Assembly: GCF_020524345.1 (NCBI RefSeq)
Contig: NZ_JAIVLH010000008.1
Location: 149,368-213,367 of the forward strand
Direction: 5' to 3'
DNA: 64,000 bases
Origin: Metabacillus niabensis
GTDB lineage: Bacteria; Bacillota; Bacilli; Bacillales; Bacillaceae
The notes under the pieces are model-generated. The model saw only the letters and a list, made by a program, of their open reading frames with translations, had not been told where the DNA came from and did not search any database. The position numbers and the translations under genes were made by a program. Within the stretch, counting starts at the first letter, position 1; every line of letters begins with the position of its first letter. This document shows positions 49,893 to 62,548 of the stretch, one piece after another.

Positions 49893-49951
49893 TTATCCAC
49901 ATCATTTTATCCACTATCTTATATACCTCTACTTATTTTAACTTATCCACA
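49893..49951. promoter_or_regulatory. DnaA-box cluster upstream of mnmE
   Basis: TTATCCACA occurs at 49893 and 49943 and TTATCCACT at 49907. A DnaA-binding region upstream of trmE (mnmE) is known in Bacillus subtilis. The remaining mnmE-jag gap (about 360 bases) shows nothing else except a terminator. Confidence 0.75.
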
Positions 49952-50117
49952 TGTTAATAACAATATTTCCTGCACATAGTAAATTGATCCTAAGTAAAAA
50001 AACCAACTAAAAAGCAGAAATGATCACTTTTAATTTAAATGAGCAAATAAACTGGGGTGTTTATATGAGGAATGTTCTACCATTAATTGTTTTCTTAATA
50101 TAATGATAATTATTAGA

Positions 50118-50153
50118 AGAAAAAAGAGGATGACTGTGTCATCCTCTTTTTTT
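50118..50153 (-). terminator. Terminator after jag
   Basis: AAGAGGATGAC and GTCATCCTCTT form a strong hairpin with T-rich tails on both sides. It overlaps the jag stop codon. Confidence 0.9.
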
Positions 50154-50762
50154 AGGTGATATAACTAAATGTCTGTTTGGCTCTTCGCCAACTGAGTATG
50201 TTTTAATTTCTTTAAATTCAGCAAGTGCAGCGTGAATTACTTTTCTTTCATATGAAGGCATCGGCTCTAATGATACATTTTTCGAGGTGCGAATTGCCTG
50301 CTTAGCAAGCCTTCCCGCAAGCTGTTTTAATGTATCTTTTCTTTTTTTTCGATAATTTTCAGCATCCAATATAATCTGCAGATAATGATTGGAGTTGCGG
50401 TTAGCAACTAATTGAGTAAGATATTGCAAAGAATTTAATGTCTGCCCTCTTTTTCCAATCAAAACTGACATTTTATCTCCAGATAGTTGAATTTTTATTA
50501 CTTTTCCAGATTGTTTTACATGGACATCCGAATTAATTCCCATTTTTTGTATAACATCAGCTAAAAATTCTTGTACAGCTTTAGTTGGGTTGTGAATGAG
50601 TGTGACTTTAACACTAGCAGGTTTTTTTCCAAAAACTCCGAAAAAGCCCTTTTTTCCTTCATCAAGAATTGTGATCTCAACTTCGTCTCGTTTTGCTTGC
50701 AATTGCTTTAATGCTTCCTCTACTGCTTCATTGACAGTTTGTCCATTAGCAGTTACTTCCAT
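50139..50762 (-). CDS. jag: RNA-binding protein Jag (KhpB)
   Basis: This is a 207-residue protein with an N-terminal Jag domain (NEAVEEALKQL, DEGKKGFFGVFGKKPA), a KH-type domain (LIGKRGQTLNSLQYL) and a C-terminal R3H domain (EPMPSYERKVIHAAL...SVGEEPNRH). It binds RNA and influences cell elongation and sporulation. Start ATG 50762 overlaps the spoIIIJ stop (TGATG), giving coupling. Confidence 0.96.
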   Translation of the reverse strand: MEVTANGQTVNEAVEEALKQLQAKRDEVEITILDEGKKGFFGVFGKKPASVKVTLIHNPTKAVQEFLADVIQKMGINSDVHVKQSGKVIKIQLSGDKMSVLIGKRGQTLNSLQYLTQLVANRNSNHYLQIILDAENYRKKRKDTLKQLAGRLAKQAIRTSKNVSLEPMPSYERKVIHAALAEFKEIKTYSVGEEPNRHLVISPKKRG

Positions 50763-51529
50763 CACTTTTTATTTCCTCCATCTTTTGCGGCCTTTAATTC
50801 AGGACCTTTTACAAAATATGTTTGAACAATCATGAAGAGATTTCCGACTACCCAATATAAAGATAGAGCAGCAGGGAAACTTATTGCGAAAACAACGATC
50901 ATAATCGGCATAAGCCATAACATCATAGCCATTTGTGGGTTTTGATTAGCATTCCCGGCCATCATCATTTTTTGTTGGATAAATGTTGTGACACCCGCAA
51001 CTAACGGTAGGATGAAGAAAGGATCTCTTTCACCTAAGTCAAACCATAAGAAATTGTGCTGTGCGATTTCCTCAGTTCTCATAATTGCATGATAGAACCC
51101 GATTAAAATCGGCATTTGAATAATTAAAGGAAAACAACCTGCAAGTGGATTAACACCATGCTGCTGGAATAACGCCATTGTTTCCTGTTGAAGTTTTTGT
51201 TGAGTTTGTTGATCTTTTGAACTATATTTTTCTCTCAATTTTTGCATTTCCGGTTGAATAGCTTGCATTGCTTTAGAACTTTTCATTTGTTTGATCATCA
51301 ACGGCAGAATAGCCAATCGAATAATGAGTGTCACAATAACAATTGAAATACCATAATTATCACCAGTTATCTCTGCAAAATATGTAATAAGTTGTGATAA
51401 AGGATAAACAATGTAAGAATTCCAGAACCCTTCACTTTCAGATGTAATCGGAACATTTACTTCCGTACAACCAGTTAATAGAGCCAGGATGCCTACTAAT
51501 CCTGCAATTAAAAATATGCGCCTCTTCAA
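50762..51529 (-). CDS. spoIIIJ: Membrane protein insertase YidC/SpoIIIJ
   Basis: This is a 255-residue lipoprotein-type insertase. The signal peptide ends in a LLTGC lipobox; five membrane helices follow with the conserved hydrophilic-groove Arg in [21 protein letters not shown]. It inserts membrane proteins and is needed for sigma-G activation in the forespore. Start TTG 51529 follows AGGAGGAAAAA. It is between rnpA and jag. Confidence 0.96.
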   Translation of the reverse strand: MKRRIFLIAGLVGILALLTGCTEVNVPITSESEGFWNSYIVYPLSQLITYFAEITGDNYGISIVIVTLIIRLAILPLMIKQMKSSKAMQAIQPEMQKLREKYSSKDQQTQQKLQQETMALFQQHGVNPLAGCFPLIIQMPILIGFYHAIMRTEEIAQHNFLWFDLGERDPFFILPLVAGVTTFIQQKMMMAGNANQNPQMAMMLWLMPIMIVVFAISFPAALSLYWVVGNLFMIVQTYFVKGPELKAAKDGGNKK

Positions 51530-51679
51530 ACCTTTTTCCTCCTAATCAATAATTGATACCCTTTTTGTACGTTAAAAGATAGAAAAAGTTCCACATAGGT
51601 ATTATCTTAACACTTTTAATCATAGAATGGTTTTGTCTGATGAAGTTTTCATTAATATAATTTCTACAATTTTCATCAT

Positions 51680-52024
51680 CTATTTTTTTTGATATATTTT
51701 GGCTTTTCTAAATAAGTGGTTCAAGCTGCCCTTCACTTCATGATAATTCATGTCTGCAGCTGGTTTCCTAGCAATAACGATAAATTCTTTTCCACTTGCA
51801 ATTCGATGTTTCTCTTCTGAAAAAACCTGTCGAATTAAACGCTTAACTTTATTGCGTGTAACAGCATTTCCTATCTTCTTACTTACTGATAGTCCAATCC
51901 GAAATTCCTTTTCTTCCGGTTTTTGCAATATATAAAGAACAAATTGTCTATTGGCAACTGACTTACCTTTTTTAAAGACAACTTGAAAATCTTTATTTTT
52001 CTTAATTCTGTACTTCCTTTTCAT
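51680..52024 (-). CDS. rnpA: Ribonuclease P protein component
   Basis: This is a 114-residue, very basic protein with the RNR-like signature [16 protein letters not shown]. It pairs with the RNase P RNA to mature tRNA 5' ends. It follows rpmH; a terminator-like hairpin in between may lower its expression relative to L34. Confidence 0.97.
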   Translation of the reverse strand: MKRKYRIKKNKDFQVVFKKGKSVANRQFVLYILQKPEEKEFRIGLSVSKKIGNAVTRNKVKRLIRQVFSEEKHRIASGKEFIVIARKPAADMNYHEVKGSLNHLFRKAKIYQKK

Positions 52025-52253
52025 TTTCCTTCACTCCGGTTTGTTCTGCTATTATGTCAACAACAGAATGATCACCATCATTATATCTGAATTACTCTTG
52101 ATTTAAACTTACTTACTATTGTGTCTTCTACCTCTTTTAAACCAGATCACCCTATTTAAATCAAATCTAATATGTAAAACACTCTGTTAACCTTGTCCGC
52201 AAATTACGCTCCAATTAACATAGTGCCTTTTATTAACTAACCATTACTTTATC

Positions 52254-52284
52254 TTAAAAAAAGAGACCACTGACTTTTCAGTGG
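52254..52284 (-). terminator. Terminator or attenuator between rpmH and rnpA
   Basis: CCACTGA and TCAGTGG with a four-base loop are followed by TCTCTTTTTTT on the minus strand. The stem starts next to the rpmH stop. Confidence 0.8.
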
Positions 52285-52285
52285 C

Positions 52286-52420
52286 CTATGCTGATAATAC
52301 TTTTCTTCCTCTGCGACGACGGCGAGCAAGAACTTTACGTCCATTAGCTGTGCTCATACGGCTACGGAAACCATGAACTTTACTACGTTTACGTTTATTT
52401 GGTTGATAAGTACGTTTCAT
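52286..52420 (-). CDS. rpmH: 50S ribosomal protein L34
   Basis: This is a 44-residue protein, [18 protein letters not shown] start, RRGRKVLSA end, rich in Arg and Lys. It is highly conserved and marks the left side of oriC. A good GGAGG ribosome site is present before ATG 52420. Confidence 0.98.
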   Translation of the reverse strand: MKRTYQPNKRKRSKVHGFRSRMSTANGRKVLARRRRRGRKVLSA

Positions 52421-52607
52421 ATATTGACACCTCCCTGAGGAATAACAGTTAAAGACAGTCTTACTAATTATAGTTACCTACCACATAAATTGTCAACCAC
52501 CAACTGCTAATTTCATTTTAGTTAACCATTTTTAACGTATTTAATATTACGCTAAAAAAATATTTCGTTTTATGTATGAAATCCTCTTCCCCTTCTACAG
52601 GATAGCC

Positions 52608-52871
52608 TGTGGATATTTTTTCGACACGATTCTTCACTATCCACATCTGTTATCGACAAGTTTTTCACATATTTTATCATTGTGGACAATTTATTTTAAC
52701 AAATGATTAATTATGTGGATAAGTTTGTAAAAACCGTTGCATATCTAGTTTTATTCTGATATTATATTTGTGTTTTCACTCTTAATAAACTATTGATGTT
52801 TTCAACATATCCACAGACTGTGGATAACATGTGGAAAGTTTATAAACAGGTTGTGTAAATTGTTGTCCACA
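52608..52871. other. oriC: oriC, upstream half (DnaA boxes before dnaA)
   Basis: DnaA boxes, exact or near, occur at 52608, 52637, 52650, 52681, 52714, 52807, 52819, 52830 and 52863, on both strands. TGTGGATAA at 52714 and 52819 are perfect. This is the incA/incB-like half of the bipartite Bacillus origin, upstream of dnaA; the dnaA promoter must lie here too. Confidence 0.92.
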
Positions 52872-53019
52872 AGTCGTGGGTTTTGTCGAAAAGACGTTTT
52901 TTTACTATATTATATATTTATTCACATACGTCAACTTTTGCATGTTTATACACGCATATTCGCAACTTGTACAATTGTTATACAAAAGAGCGTTTTGGCA
53001 AAGGAGGGACACTACGTAA

Positions 53020-54372
53020 ATGGAGAATATTTCTGAGCTATGGGATAAGGCTTTGGCAGAGATCGAAAAAAAAATAAGTAAGCCCAGCTTTGAAACTTGG
53101 CTAAAATCAACAAAAGCTCATGGAATTCAGGGGGACACTTTAACAATTACTGCTCCAAATGAATTTGCCAGGGACTGGTTGGAATCCAGATACTTGCATT
53201 TAATTGCGGATTCAATCTATCAATTAACTGGTGAAGAATTTGCAATAAAATTTATTATTCCCCAAAATCAAACAGATGATGACTTTGTTCCTAATTCACC
53301 CATTAAACAAATAAATAAACAGGATGAGGAACATACTGAATTACCGCAGAACATGTTAAACCCTAAATATACATTTGATACGTTTGTAATAGGATCCGGC
53401 AACCGCTTTGCTCATGCAGCATCTTTGGCAGTAGCCGAGGCGCCTGCTAAAGCTTACAATCCTTTGTTTATCTACGGAGGAGTTGGACTTGGGAAAACTC
53501 ACTTAATGCACGCTATCGGCCATTATGTAATCGATCATAAACCATCTGCAAAGGTTGTTTATTTATCATCCGAGAAGTTTACAAATGAATTTATTAATTC
53601 TATTAGAGATAATAAGACTGTCGAATTTAGAAATAAATATAGAAGTGTTGATGTTTTACTAATTGATGATATTCAATTTTTAGCAGGAAAAGAACAAACT
53701 CAAGAGGAATTTTTCCATACTTTTAATACACTTCATGAAGAAAGCAAACAAATTGTTATTTCAAGTGATCGTCCACCGAAGGAGATCCCGACTTTAGAGG
53801 ATCGCCTTCGTTCTCGCTTTGAGTGGGGGTTAATTACAGATATTACTCCGCCGGATTTAGAAACGAGGATTGCTATCCTTAGGAAAAAGGCCAAGGCAGA
53901 AGGGCTTGATATACCTAATGAAGTGATGCTTTATATCGCAAATCAAATCGACTCAAATATTCGGGAATTAGAGGGTGCGCTAATTCGTGTTGTTGCCTAT
54001 TCTTCCCTTATAAATAAAGATATAAATGCAGATTTAGCTGCTGAAGCATTAAAAGACATCATCCCCAACTCCAAACCTAGAATGATTTCAATTAGTGATA
54101 TTCAACGGATAGTGGGACAAGAGTTTCAAGTTAAATTAGAAGATTTTAAAGCGAAGAAGAGAACGAAATCAGTCGCCTTTCCTAGACAAATTGCTATGTA
54201 TTTATCTAGAGAATTAACTGATTCTTCACTCCCGAAAATTGGAGAGGAATTTGGAGGACGTGACCATACAACTGTTATTCATGCTCATGAAAAAATTTCT
54301 AAGATGCTTCAATCTGATGAGTTACTGCAACAACAGTTAAAAGAAATTACAGGTTTATTAAAAGGTTCTTAA
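53020..54372 (+). CDS. dnaA: Chromosomal replication initiator DnaA
   Basis: This is a 450-residue initiator. Domain I (residues 1-80), a short linker, AAA+ domain III with Walker [10 protein letters not shown] and [10 protein letters not shown], and domain IV with the DnaA signature [11 protein letters not shown]. It binds DnaA boxes on both sides of its gene and opens the duplex. AAAGGAGG precedes ATG 53020. Expression is probably autoregulated through the upstream boxes. Confidence 0.99.
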   Translation: MENISELWDKALAEIEKKISKPSFETWLKSTKAHGIQGDTLTITAPNEFARDWLESRYLHLIADSIYQLTGEEFAIKFIIPQNQTDDDFVPNSPIKQINKQDEEHTELPQNMLNPKYTFDTFVIGSGNRFAHAASLAVAEAPAKAYNPLFIYGGVGLGKTHLMHAIGHYVIDHKPSAKVVYLSSEKFTNEFINSIRDNKTVEFRNKYRSVDVLLIDDIQFLAGKEQTQEEFFHTFNTLHEESKQIVISSDRPPKEIPTLEDRLRSRFEWGLITDITPPDLETRIAILRKKAKAEGLDIPNEVMLYIANQIDSNIRELEGALIRVVAYSSLINKDINADLAAEALKDIIPNSKPRMISISDIQRIVGQEFQVKLEDFKAKKRTKSVAFPRQIAMYLSRELTDSSLPKIGEEFGGRDHTTVIHAHEKISKMLQSDELLQQQLKEITGLLKGS

Positions 54373-54420
54373 TTTTAATAGATGAATAATGTGAATAACC
54401 CGTACAGATATATACACAGT

Positions 54421-54560
54421 CTGTCCACATGTGGATAGGCTGTGTTTCTCTTCTTTTGAGATAGTTATCCACATTTCCACAGCACCTACTAGTACTTCTA
54501 TTATATTTTTAATAAAAAATAATATAACTAAACATAAAAAAATTTCACAAATCCTATTTG
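54421..54560. other. oriC: oriC, downstream half with unwinding region
   Basis: DnaA boxes at 54421 (CTGTCCACA), 54430 (TGTGGATAG) and 54475 (TTATCCACA, perfect). A CCTACTAGTACTTCTATT run after the last box fits the DnaA-trio pattern that guides strand opening; it is followed by a very AT-rich stretch (54512-54550), the likely unwinding element, before dnaN. Confidence 0.9.
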
Positions 54561-54605
54561 CATTGCTAGAATTTAAATTGGCTTAGGAACAGGAGGAATT
54601 AAATC

Positions 54606-55742
54606 ATGAAGTTTATAATTCAACGAGATAAATTAGTTCAAGGTGTACAAGATGTAATGAAAGCTGTGTCATCCAGAACAACAATCCCTATTCTGACAGG
54701 AATTAAGATTGTTGCTCATACTGAGGGTGTTACCTTAACTGGTAGTGATTCTGATATCTCTATTGAATCTTTTATACCAGCTGAAGAAGATGGTAAAGAA
54801 TTTGTAGAAATTGTCCAAGCCGGTAGTGTTGTATTAACAGCAAAGTTTTTTAGTGAAATCGTAAAGAAACTTCCAATGGAAATCGTTGAAATTGAAGTAG
54901 GTAATCATCATTCAACGATCATTCGATCCGGTAAAGCGGAGTTTAGTCTTAATGGCTTAGATGCTGAAGAATACCCTCTTCTTCCACAGATTGAGGAAGA
55001 TAATATCTTTAAAATTCCAACGGACTTACTAAAAGCAATGATTCGTCAAACTGTATTTGCTGTTTCAACTTCTGAAACAAGACCTATTTTAACAGGTGTT
55101 AATTGGAAACTTGAGAATGGTGAACTGATTTGTATAGCTACAGATAGTCATCGTTTAGCATTAAGAAAAGCTAAGATTAATTCTGAAAATCAAAGTTATT
55201 ATAATGCTGTTATTCCCGGGAAAAGTCTTAGTGAATTAAGTAAAATCCTTGATGATACTAGTGAGCCGATTGAAATTGTTATTACTGAAAATCAAGTCTT
55301 ATTTAAAGCAAAAAACTTATTGTTTTTCTCAAGATTGTTAGACGGTAATTATCCAGATACATCCCGATTAATTCCCTCAGATAGCAAAACAAACCTAACG
55401 TTGAATTCAAAGGAATTCTTACAAGCAATTGATCGTGCTTCACTACTCGCTAAGGAAGCACGAAATAATGTTGTTAAACTGTCAACTTTAACAGATGGAA
55501 TGATTGAAGTTTCATCTAACTCTCCTGAAATTGGGAAAGTAAGTGAGGAAATTCAAGCAGAAGAAGTTGTTGGAGAGGAACTGAAAATTTCATTCAGTGC
55601 AAAATATGTAATGGACGCATTAAAGGCACTCGAAGGAACTGAGATAAATGTTAATTTTACTGGAGCTATGAGACCGTTTGTGATTCGGACCAAAGATGAT
55701 GATTCTATGCTCCAGCTCATTTTACCAGTAAGAACATACTGA
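54606..55742 (+). CDS. dnaN: DNA polymerase III beta subunit (sliding clamp)
   Basis: This is a 378-residue clamp of three similar domains; C-terminal MLQLILPVRTY is typical. It tethers polymerase and repair proteins to DNA. CAGGAGGAAT precedes ATG 54606. It has its own terminator. Confidence 0.99.
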   Translation: MKFIIQRDKLVQGVQDVMKAVSSRTTIPILTGIKIVAHTEGVTLTGSDSDISIESFIPAEEDGKEFVEIVQAGSVVLTAKFFSEIVKKLPMEIVEIEVGNHHSTIIRSGKAEFSLNGLDAEEYPLLPQIEEDNIFKIPTDLLKAMIRQTVFAVSTSETRPILTGVNWKLENGELICIATDSHRLALRKAKINSENQSYYNAVIPGKSLSELSKILDDTSEPIEIVITENQVLFKAKNLLFFSRLLDGNYPDTSRLIPSDSKTNLTLNSKEFLQAIDRASLLAKEARNNVVKLSTLTDGMIEVSSNSPEIGKVSEEIQAEEVVGEELKISFSAKYVMDALKALEGTEINVNFTGAMRPFVIRTKDDDSMLQLILPVRTY

Positions 55743-55756
55743 TTTTTTTTGAAGGA

Positions 55757-55788
55757 TGGACTGATTTTAATGTCAGTCCTTTTCTTTT
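55757..55788 (+). terminator. Terminator of dnaN
   Basis: GGACTGA and TCAGTCC arms with an eight-base loop, then TTTTCTTTT. Confidence 0.85.
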
Positions 55789-55959
55789 AGCTGTAAAAAA
55801 ATAGATGTATGGTCAAAATTACCTATATGCTGTGAAGGTTAGAGTTTAATGTCTTTCTGGAGTGGACACTAAAAAGAGATGCTGAGAGTAGTTGTACTTA
55901 TGATCAAATTTTTAGTAAAATAAAAAGGTTAGAGACTACTGATGAGAAAGGTGGTTACT

Positions 55960-56175
55960 ATGGCTAAACCTGTCAAAATTGATTCGGAGTTTATTACACT
56001 AGGTCAGTTTCTGAAATTGGCAGATGTCATTCAGTCTGGAGGAATGGCAAAATGGTTTTTATCAGAATATGAGATCTTTGTAAATAATGAGCCTGAAAAT
56101 CGTCGTGGTAAGAAACTGAGAGATGGCGATGTTCTTTATATACCTGATTTCGGCACGTATATTGTGAAAAATTAA
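55960..56175 (+). CDS. rlbA: S4-domain RNA-binding protein RlbA
   Basis: This is a 71-residue protein (YaaA) with the S4-like fold: [36 protein letters not shown]. It is linked to ribosome assembly. ATG 55960 has GAAAGGTGG upstream and equals the family length; an in-frame ATG at 55942 is less likely. It precedes recF by 16 bases. Confidence 0.95.
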   Translation: MAKPVKIDSEFITLGQFLKLADVIQSGGMAKWFLSEYEIFVNNEPENRRGKKLRDGDVLYIPDFGTYIVKN

Positions 56176-56191
56176 AGTTGGTGTACAAAAT

Positions 56192-57310
56192 TTGTTTATA
56201 AAAGAGCTGAAATTAAAAAATTATCGTAATTATGACGACTTAACTGTGCAATTTGAAAATAAAGTTAATGTGATCCTTGGGGAAAATGCCCAAGGAAAAA
56301 CAAATGTAATGGAATCGATCTATGTTCTGGCCATGGCTAAATCACACCGAACTTCGAATGATAAGGAATTAATAGGTTGGGATAAAGAGTATGCTAAAAT
56401 AGAGGGTAGCATTGAAAAATATAATCGCTCAACAGCTCTTCAGTTGGTTATTTCCAAAAAAGGAAAAAAAGCAAAATTAAATCATATAGAACAAGAGAAA
56501 TTAAGTCAGTATGTCGGGGGCATGAACGTTATCATGTTTGCTCCTGAGGATTTAAATTTGGTAAAAGGAAGTCCGCAAGTTAGACGGCGATTTATTGATA
56601 TGGAAATTGGTCAAGTTTCTGCTGTTTATCTTCATGACTTAAGTCGCTATCAGAAAATTATGCAGCAGCGAAATCATTACTTGAAAATGTTACAGCTAAG
56701 AAAGCAAAAAGATCAAACAATGCTTGATGTTTTAACAGAACAACTATGTGAAGCGGCTGCCAAAATTATTAACAAACGTCTACAGTTTGTATCTGAGCTC
56801 CAAAAATGGGCTGAGCCGGTTCATTCTGGTATTAGTAGAGGATTGGAAACACTTAAAATTAAATATAAGCCTTCGGTAGATGTATCAGAAGATTATGATT
56901 TGACAAAAATGATAGAAGCATATGAACAAAAATTTGTTAAAATAAGAGAGAAAGAAATAGAACGTGGGGCTACGCTTGCAGGACCCCATCGTGATGATAT
57001 GCTCTTTTACGTGAATGATCATGATGTGCAAACATATGGGTCACAAGGTCAGCAAAGAACAACTGCTCTATCCCTGAAATTGGCTGAGATTGATTTGATT
57101 CATAACGAAATAGGAGAATATCCGATTCTTTTGCTGGATGATGTTTTATCTGAATTGGATGATTTTAGACAATCACATTTATTAAATACCATCCAGGGTA
57201 AAGTGCAAACATTTGTTACAACAACAAGTGTAGAAGGAATCGACCATCAAACATTAAGAGAAGCTGCTACTTTCCATGTGAAAGCAGGAGAGCTTTCTGA
57301 CAAAAAATGA
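56192..57310 (+). CDS. recF: DNA replication and repair protein RecF
   Basis: This is a 372-residue SMC-like ABC ATPase. Walker [10 protein letters not shown], signature [16 protein letters not shown] and Walker [13 protein letters not shown] are all present. It helps load RecA at gaps. Start TTG 56192 has a weak ribosome site, as recF often has in Bacillus, so expression may depend on rlbA. Confidence 0.97.
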   Translation: MFIKELKLKNYRNYDDLTVQFENKVNVILGENAQGKTNVMESIYVLAMAKSHRTSNDKELIGWDKEYAKIEGSIEKYNRSTALQLVISKKGKKAKLNHIEQEKLSQYVGGMNVIMFAPEDLNLVKGSPQVRRRFIDMEIGQVSAVYLHDLSRYQKIMQQRNHYLKMLQLRKQKDQTMLDVLTEQLCEAAAKIINKRLQFVSELQKWAEPVHSGISRGLETLKIKYKPSVDVSEDYDLTKMIEAYEQKFVKIREKEIERGATLAGPHRDDMLFYVNDHDVQTYGSQGQQRTTALSLKLAEIDLIHNEIGEYPILLLDDVLSELDDFRQSHLLNTIQGKVQTFVTTTSVEGIDHQTLREAATFHVKAGELSDKK

Positions 57311-57320
57311 GGTGATTCAT

Positions 57321-57566
57321 ATGTATATTCATCTGGGAGACAACCATGTTGTTCCTTCAAAAGAAGTCGTTATGATACTGGATCGACAATCTTCACAAGA
57401 TTCATCAATTGTGGATGAGTTTTTTAAGAAACAGAGGGATAAGATCGTTCAACTGGCAAGTAATGATGCAAAATCTATTATTATAACGCTTGATAAAATT
57501 TATTTTTCACCTTTATCATCAAGCACATTAAAAAAACGAGCACAAGTTGCTTTTGATATAGATTGA
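57321..57566 (+). CDS. remB: Extracellular matrix regulator RemB
   Basis: This is an 81-residue protein (YaaB, DUF370 group) with MYIHLGDNHVV at the start and SPLSSSTLKKRAQ at the end. In Bacillus subtilis it takes part in matrix gene control. ATG 57321 follows GAGGTGAT. It lies ten bases after recF. Confidence 0.93.
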   Translation: MYIHLGDNHVVPSKEVVMILDRQSSQDSSIVDEFFKKQRDKIVQLASNDAKSIIITLDKIYFSPLSSSTLKKRAQVAFDID

Positions 57567-57699
57567 TTAAGGCTTTTATAGACTTAAATATAAAGCTACC
57601 TGTCATCAATTTTTTTTATTGGTAACAGAATACTCTTTTTAAGAGGCTATTAATTATCAAGCTTCAAAATCAGTTATGTAAGCTTTAGGAAAAGTGTAG

Positions 57700-59637
<1,938 letters not shown>

Positions 59638-59648
59638 TAAAATGAATG

Positions 59649-59677
59649 AAACACCTCATACCGATGAGGTGTTTTTT
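59649..59677 (+). terminator. Terminator of gyrB
   Basis: AACACCTCAT and ATGAGGTGTT with a four-base loop, followed by TTTT. Confidence 0.9.
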
Positions 59678-59784
59678 AGAAGGTTAGAAACTTTTATAAG
59701 AGTGACCTTAGTTTAAGTCTTTTAAATTATAGATTATCTATGAATTATCTAGTAAATTCATGTGTATTCTCTCGTTAATATTGC

Positions 59785-59790
59785 TATAAT
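59785..59790 (+). promoter_or_regulatory. Likely -10 of the gyrA promoter
   Basis: TATAAT lies within TTGCTATAATGAAG, 140 bases before gyrA. No good -35 is seen, but the gyrB terminator makes a separate gyrA promoter necessary. Confidence 0.5.
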
Positions 59791-59929
59791 GAAGAGTAGA
59801 CTATTAATTAAAATATCCAATTGGGCAGAATTTATAACAGACAATTACTATCAATATTTTGTCGTTTTCTGATGAGTTATTTGGCACTCCCAATTAAGAT
59901 TACAGAAAGGAAAGGGAGGTTATCTTAAT

Positions 59930-62410
59930 ATGGCGGAAAATCAAAGCTCTCATGTTATAGAAAGAAATATTAGTAACGAAATGCGTGAATCGTTTTTAGG
60001 ATATGCGATGAGTGTTATTGTTTCTCGTGCTTTACCAGATGTGCGTGATGGATTAAAACCTGTTCATCGTCGTATTTTGTATGCAATGAATGATTTAGGA
60101 ATGACCTCAGACAAACCATTTAAGAAATCAGCACGTATCGTTGGTGAAGTAATCGGTAAATACCATCCACACGGTGATTCAGCTGTTTATGAAACAATGG
60201 TTCGTATGGCTCAGGATTTTAACTTTAGATATATGTTAGTTGATGGACATGGTAATTTTGGTTCTGTCGATGGGGATTCAGCGGCTGCAATGCGTTATAC
60301 AGAAGCCCGTATGTCAAAAATATCCATGGAATTAATCCGTGATATTAATAAAGACACAATTGATTACCAGGATAACTATGATGGCTCTGAAAGGGAACCA
60401 GTTGTTCTTCCGGCCAGATTCCCGAACCTACTGGTAAATGGTGCAACGGGAATTGCTGTAGGGATGGCAACAAATATTCCTCCACACCAATTAGGAGAGA
60501 TCATCGATGGAGTTCTTGCTTTAAGTAAGGATCCTGACTTGACGATTCCTGAAATTATGGAAATTATACCTGGACCTGACTTCCCTACTGCGGGTCAAAT
60601 CATTGGTCGCAGTGGAATTCGAAAAGCATATGAAACAGGTCGAGGTTCCATTACACTTCGAGCGAAGGTTGAAATTGAAGAAAAACCTTCAGGAAAACAA
60701 GTAATTATCGTCAAAGAGATACCTTATCAAGTAAATAAAGCAAAACTTGTTGAAAAGATAGCTGAATTAGTTCGCGATAAGAAAATTGACGGAATTACAG
60801 ATTTACGTGATGAATCTGACCGTACTGGTATGCGCGTTGTTATCGAAGTACGTAAAGATGCAAATGCCAATGTATTACTTAATAACCTTTATAAACAAAC
60901 TGCCCTACAAACAAGCTTTGGAATTAATATGCTTTCTCTTGTGGACGGCCATCCAAAGGTTCTTAATATTAAGCAAATGCTCTTCTATTATCTTGAGCAT
61001 CAAAAAGTAGTTATTAAACGTCGAACTGCTTTTGAATTAAGAAAAGCAGAAGCAAGGGCTCATATACTTGAAGGTCTGCGTATTGCACTTGACCATTTAG
61101 ATGCGGTTATTACGTTAATCCGTAATTCACAAACAACTGAAATTGCACGTAACGGATTAATGGAGCAATTTTCATTAAGTGAAAAGCAGGCTCAAGCAAT
61201 TTTAGATATGAGGCTTCAAAGATTAACAGGATTAGAACGTGAGAAGATTGAGGAAGAATATCAATCACTTATTAAGTTAATTGCTGAACTAAAAGCAATC
61301 CTCGCTGATGAGGAAAAAGTACTTGCTATTATACGTGAAGAACTTACAGAAATTAAAGACCGTTTTAATGATGTCCGTCGTACAGAAATTGTGTCTGGTG
61401 GTCTTGAATCAATCGAGGATGAAGATCTTATTCCAGTTGAGAATATCGTCATTACTTTAACTCATAATGGATACATTAAACGTCTTCCTGTTTCTACCTA
61501 CAGAAGTCAAAAACGTGGAGGTAGAGGTATCCAGGGAATGGGGACAAATGATGATGATTTTGTCGAACATCTATTAACAACATCCACTCACGATACAATA
61601 CTATTCTTTACGAATAAAGGGAAAGTTTATAGAGCAAAAGGATATGAAATTCCTGAGTTCAGCAGAACAGCTAAAGGCCTTCCGATTATCAATTTGTTAA
61701 GTGTAGAAAAAGGTGAATGGGTAAATGCAATTATACCTGTATCCGAATTTGTTGATGATTGGTTCTTGTTCTTTACAACCAAGGAAGGTATCTCCAAGCG
61801 TTCTCCATTATCTCAGTTCGCGAATATCCGTAATAATGGTTTAATCGCTGTAGGTCTCCGTGAACAAGATGAACTAATTTCCGTTAAATTAACGGATGGC
61901 TCAAAAGACATTATTATCGGAACCAAAAATGGTATGTTGATTCGATTCCCTGAATCAGATGTGCGTTCAATGGGTCGAACTGCATCAGGAGTTAAAGGAA
62001 TCACCCTTGATGAGGATGACGAAGTTGTAGGTATGGAGATTCTTGAAGAAAGTGTGGATGTTCTTATTGTGACATGCAATGGTTATGGAAAAAGAACTCC
62101 TTCTGAGGAATATCGTACTCAAAGCCGTGGCGGTAAGGGATTAAAAACATGTAATATCACCGATAAAAATGGACCGGTCGTCTCAGTGAAAGCTGCTACT
62201 GGGGAAGAGGATATTATGTTAATCACGGCAAGTGGTATTATTATTCGTATGGATGTTGATACAATTTCCAAAATGGGACGTAACACACAAGGGGTAAAAT
62301 TAATTAAACTGGATGAAAATGTTTCTGTATCAACTGTTGCCTTGGTGCAAAAGGAAGATGAACAAGATCATGAAGAAGCAGATGATTCAGAAGAACAACC
62401 TGAAGAATAG
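59930..62410 (+). CDS. gyrA: DNA gyrase subunit A
   Basis: This is an 826-residue subunit. Catalytic Tyr123 ([10 protein letters not shown]) forms the DNA link. The quinolone-determining segment [10 protein letters not shown] has Ser84 and Glu88, the susceptible form. The GyrA-box-like [10 protein letters not shown] near residue 525 begins the C-terminal wrapping domain, which has six blades and an acidic tail ([12 protein letters not shown]). AAGGGAGG precedes ATG 59930. It is followed by its own terminator. Confidence 0.99.
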   Translation: MAENQSSHVIERNISNEMRESFLGYAMSVIVSRALPDVRDGLKPVHRRILYAMNDLGMTSDKPFKKSARIVGEVIGKYHPHGDSAVYETMVRMAQDFNFRYMLVDGHGNFGSVDGDSAAAMRYTEARMSKISMELIRDINKDTIDYQDNYDGSEREPVVLPARFPNLLVNGATGIAVGMATNIPPHQLGEIIDGVLALSKDPDLTIPEIMEIIPGPDFPTAGQIIGRSGIRKAYETGRGSITLRAKVEIEEKPSGKQVIIVKEIPYQVNKAKLVEKIAELVRDKKIDGITDLRDESDRTGMRVVIEVRKDANANVLLNNLYKQTALQTSFGINMLSLVDGHPKVLNIKQMLFYYLEHQKVVIKRRTAFELRKAEARAHILEGLRIALDHLDAVITLIRNSQTTEIARNGLMEQFSLSEKQAQAILDMRLQRLTGLEREKIEEEYQSLIKLIAELKAILADEEKVLAIIREELTEIKDRFNDVRRTEIVSGGLESIEDEDLIPVENIVITLTHNGYIKRLPVSTYRSQKRGGRGIQGMGTNDDDFVEHLLTTSTHDTILFFTNKGKVYRAKGYEIPEFSRTAKGLPIINLLSVEKGEWVNAIIPVSEFVDDWFLFFTTKEGISKRSPLSQFANIRNNGLIAVGLREQDELISVKLTDGSKDIIIGTKNGMLIRFPESDVRSMGRTASGVKGITLDEDDEVVGMEILEESVDVLIVTCNGYGKRTPSEEYRTQSRGGKGLKTCNITDKNGPVVSVKAATGEEDIMLITASGIIIRMDVDTISKMGRNTQGVKLIKLDENVSVSTVALVQKEDEQDHEEADDSEEQPEE

Positions 62411-62417
62411 AAAACAG

Positions 62418-62458
62418 GAGCTAGTACACACCATTGTGTTGTATTAGCTCTTTTTTTA
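62418..62458 (+). terminator. Terminator of gyrA
   Basis: GAGCTA...TAGCTC, with further pairing inside, followed by seven T, eight bases beyond the gyrA stop. Confidence 0.85.
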
Positions 62459-62548
62459 TCTAAAGAGATTCAATTTTATTGATTATAGATAAGAAAAAAT
62501 GAGCAAAATTATCATTTTTAGGTATAATGGACTAAGGAGGGGTACCTA

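Noticed and set aside
50064..50102. Twelve-residue frame MRNVLPLIVFLI with GGGGTG upstream
   Set aside because: Too short to support as a gene without conservation data.
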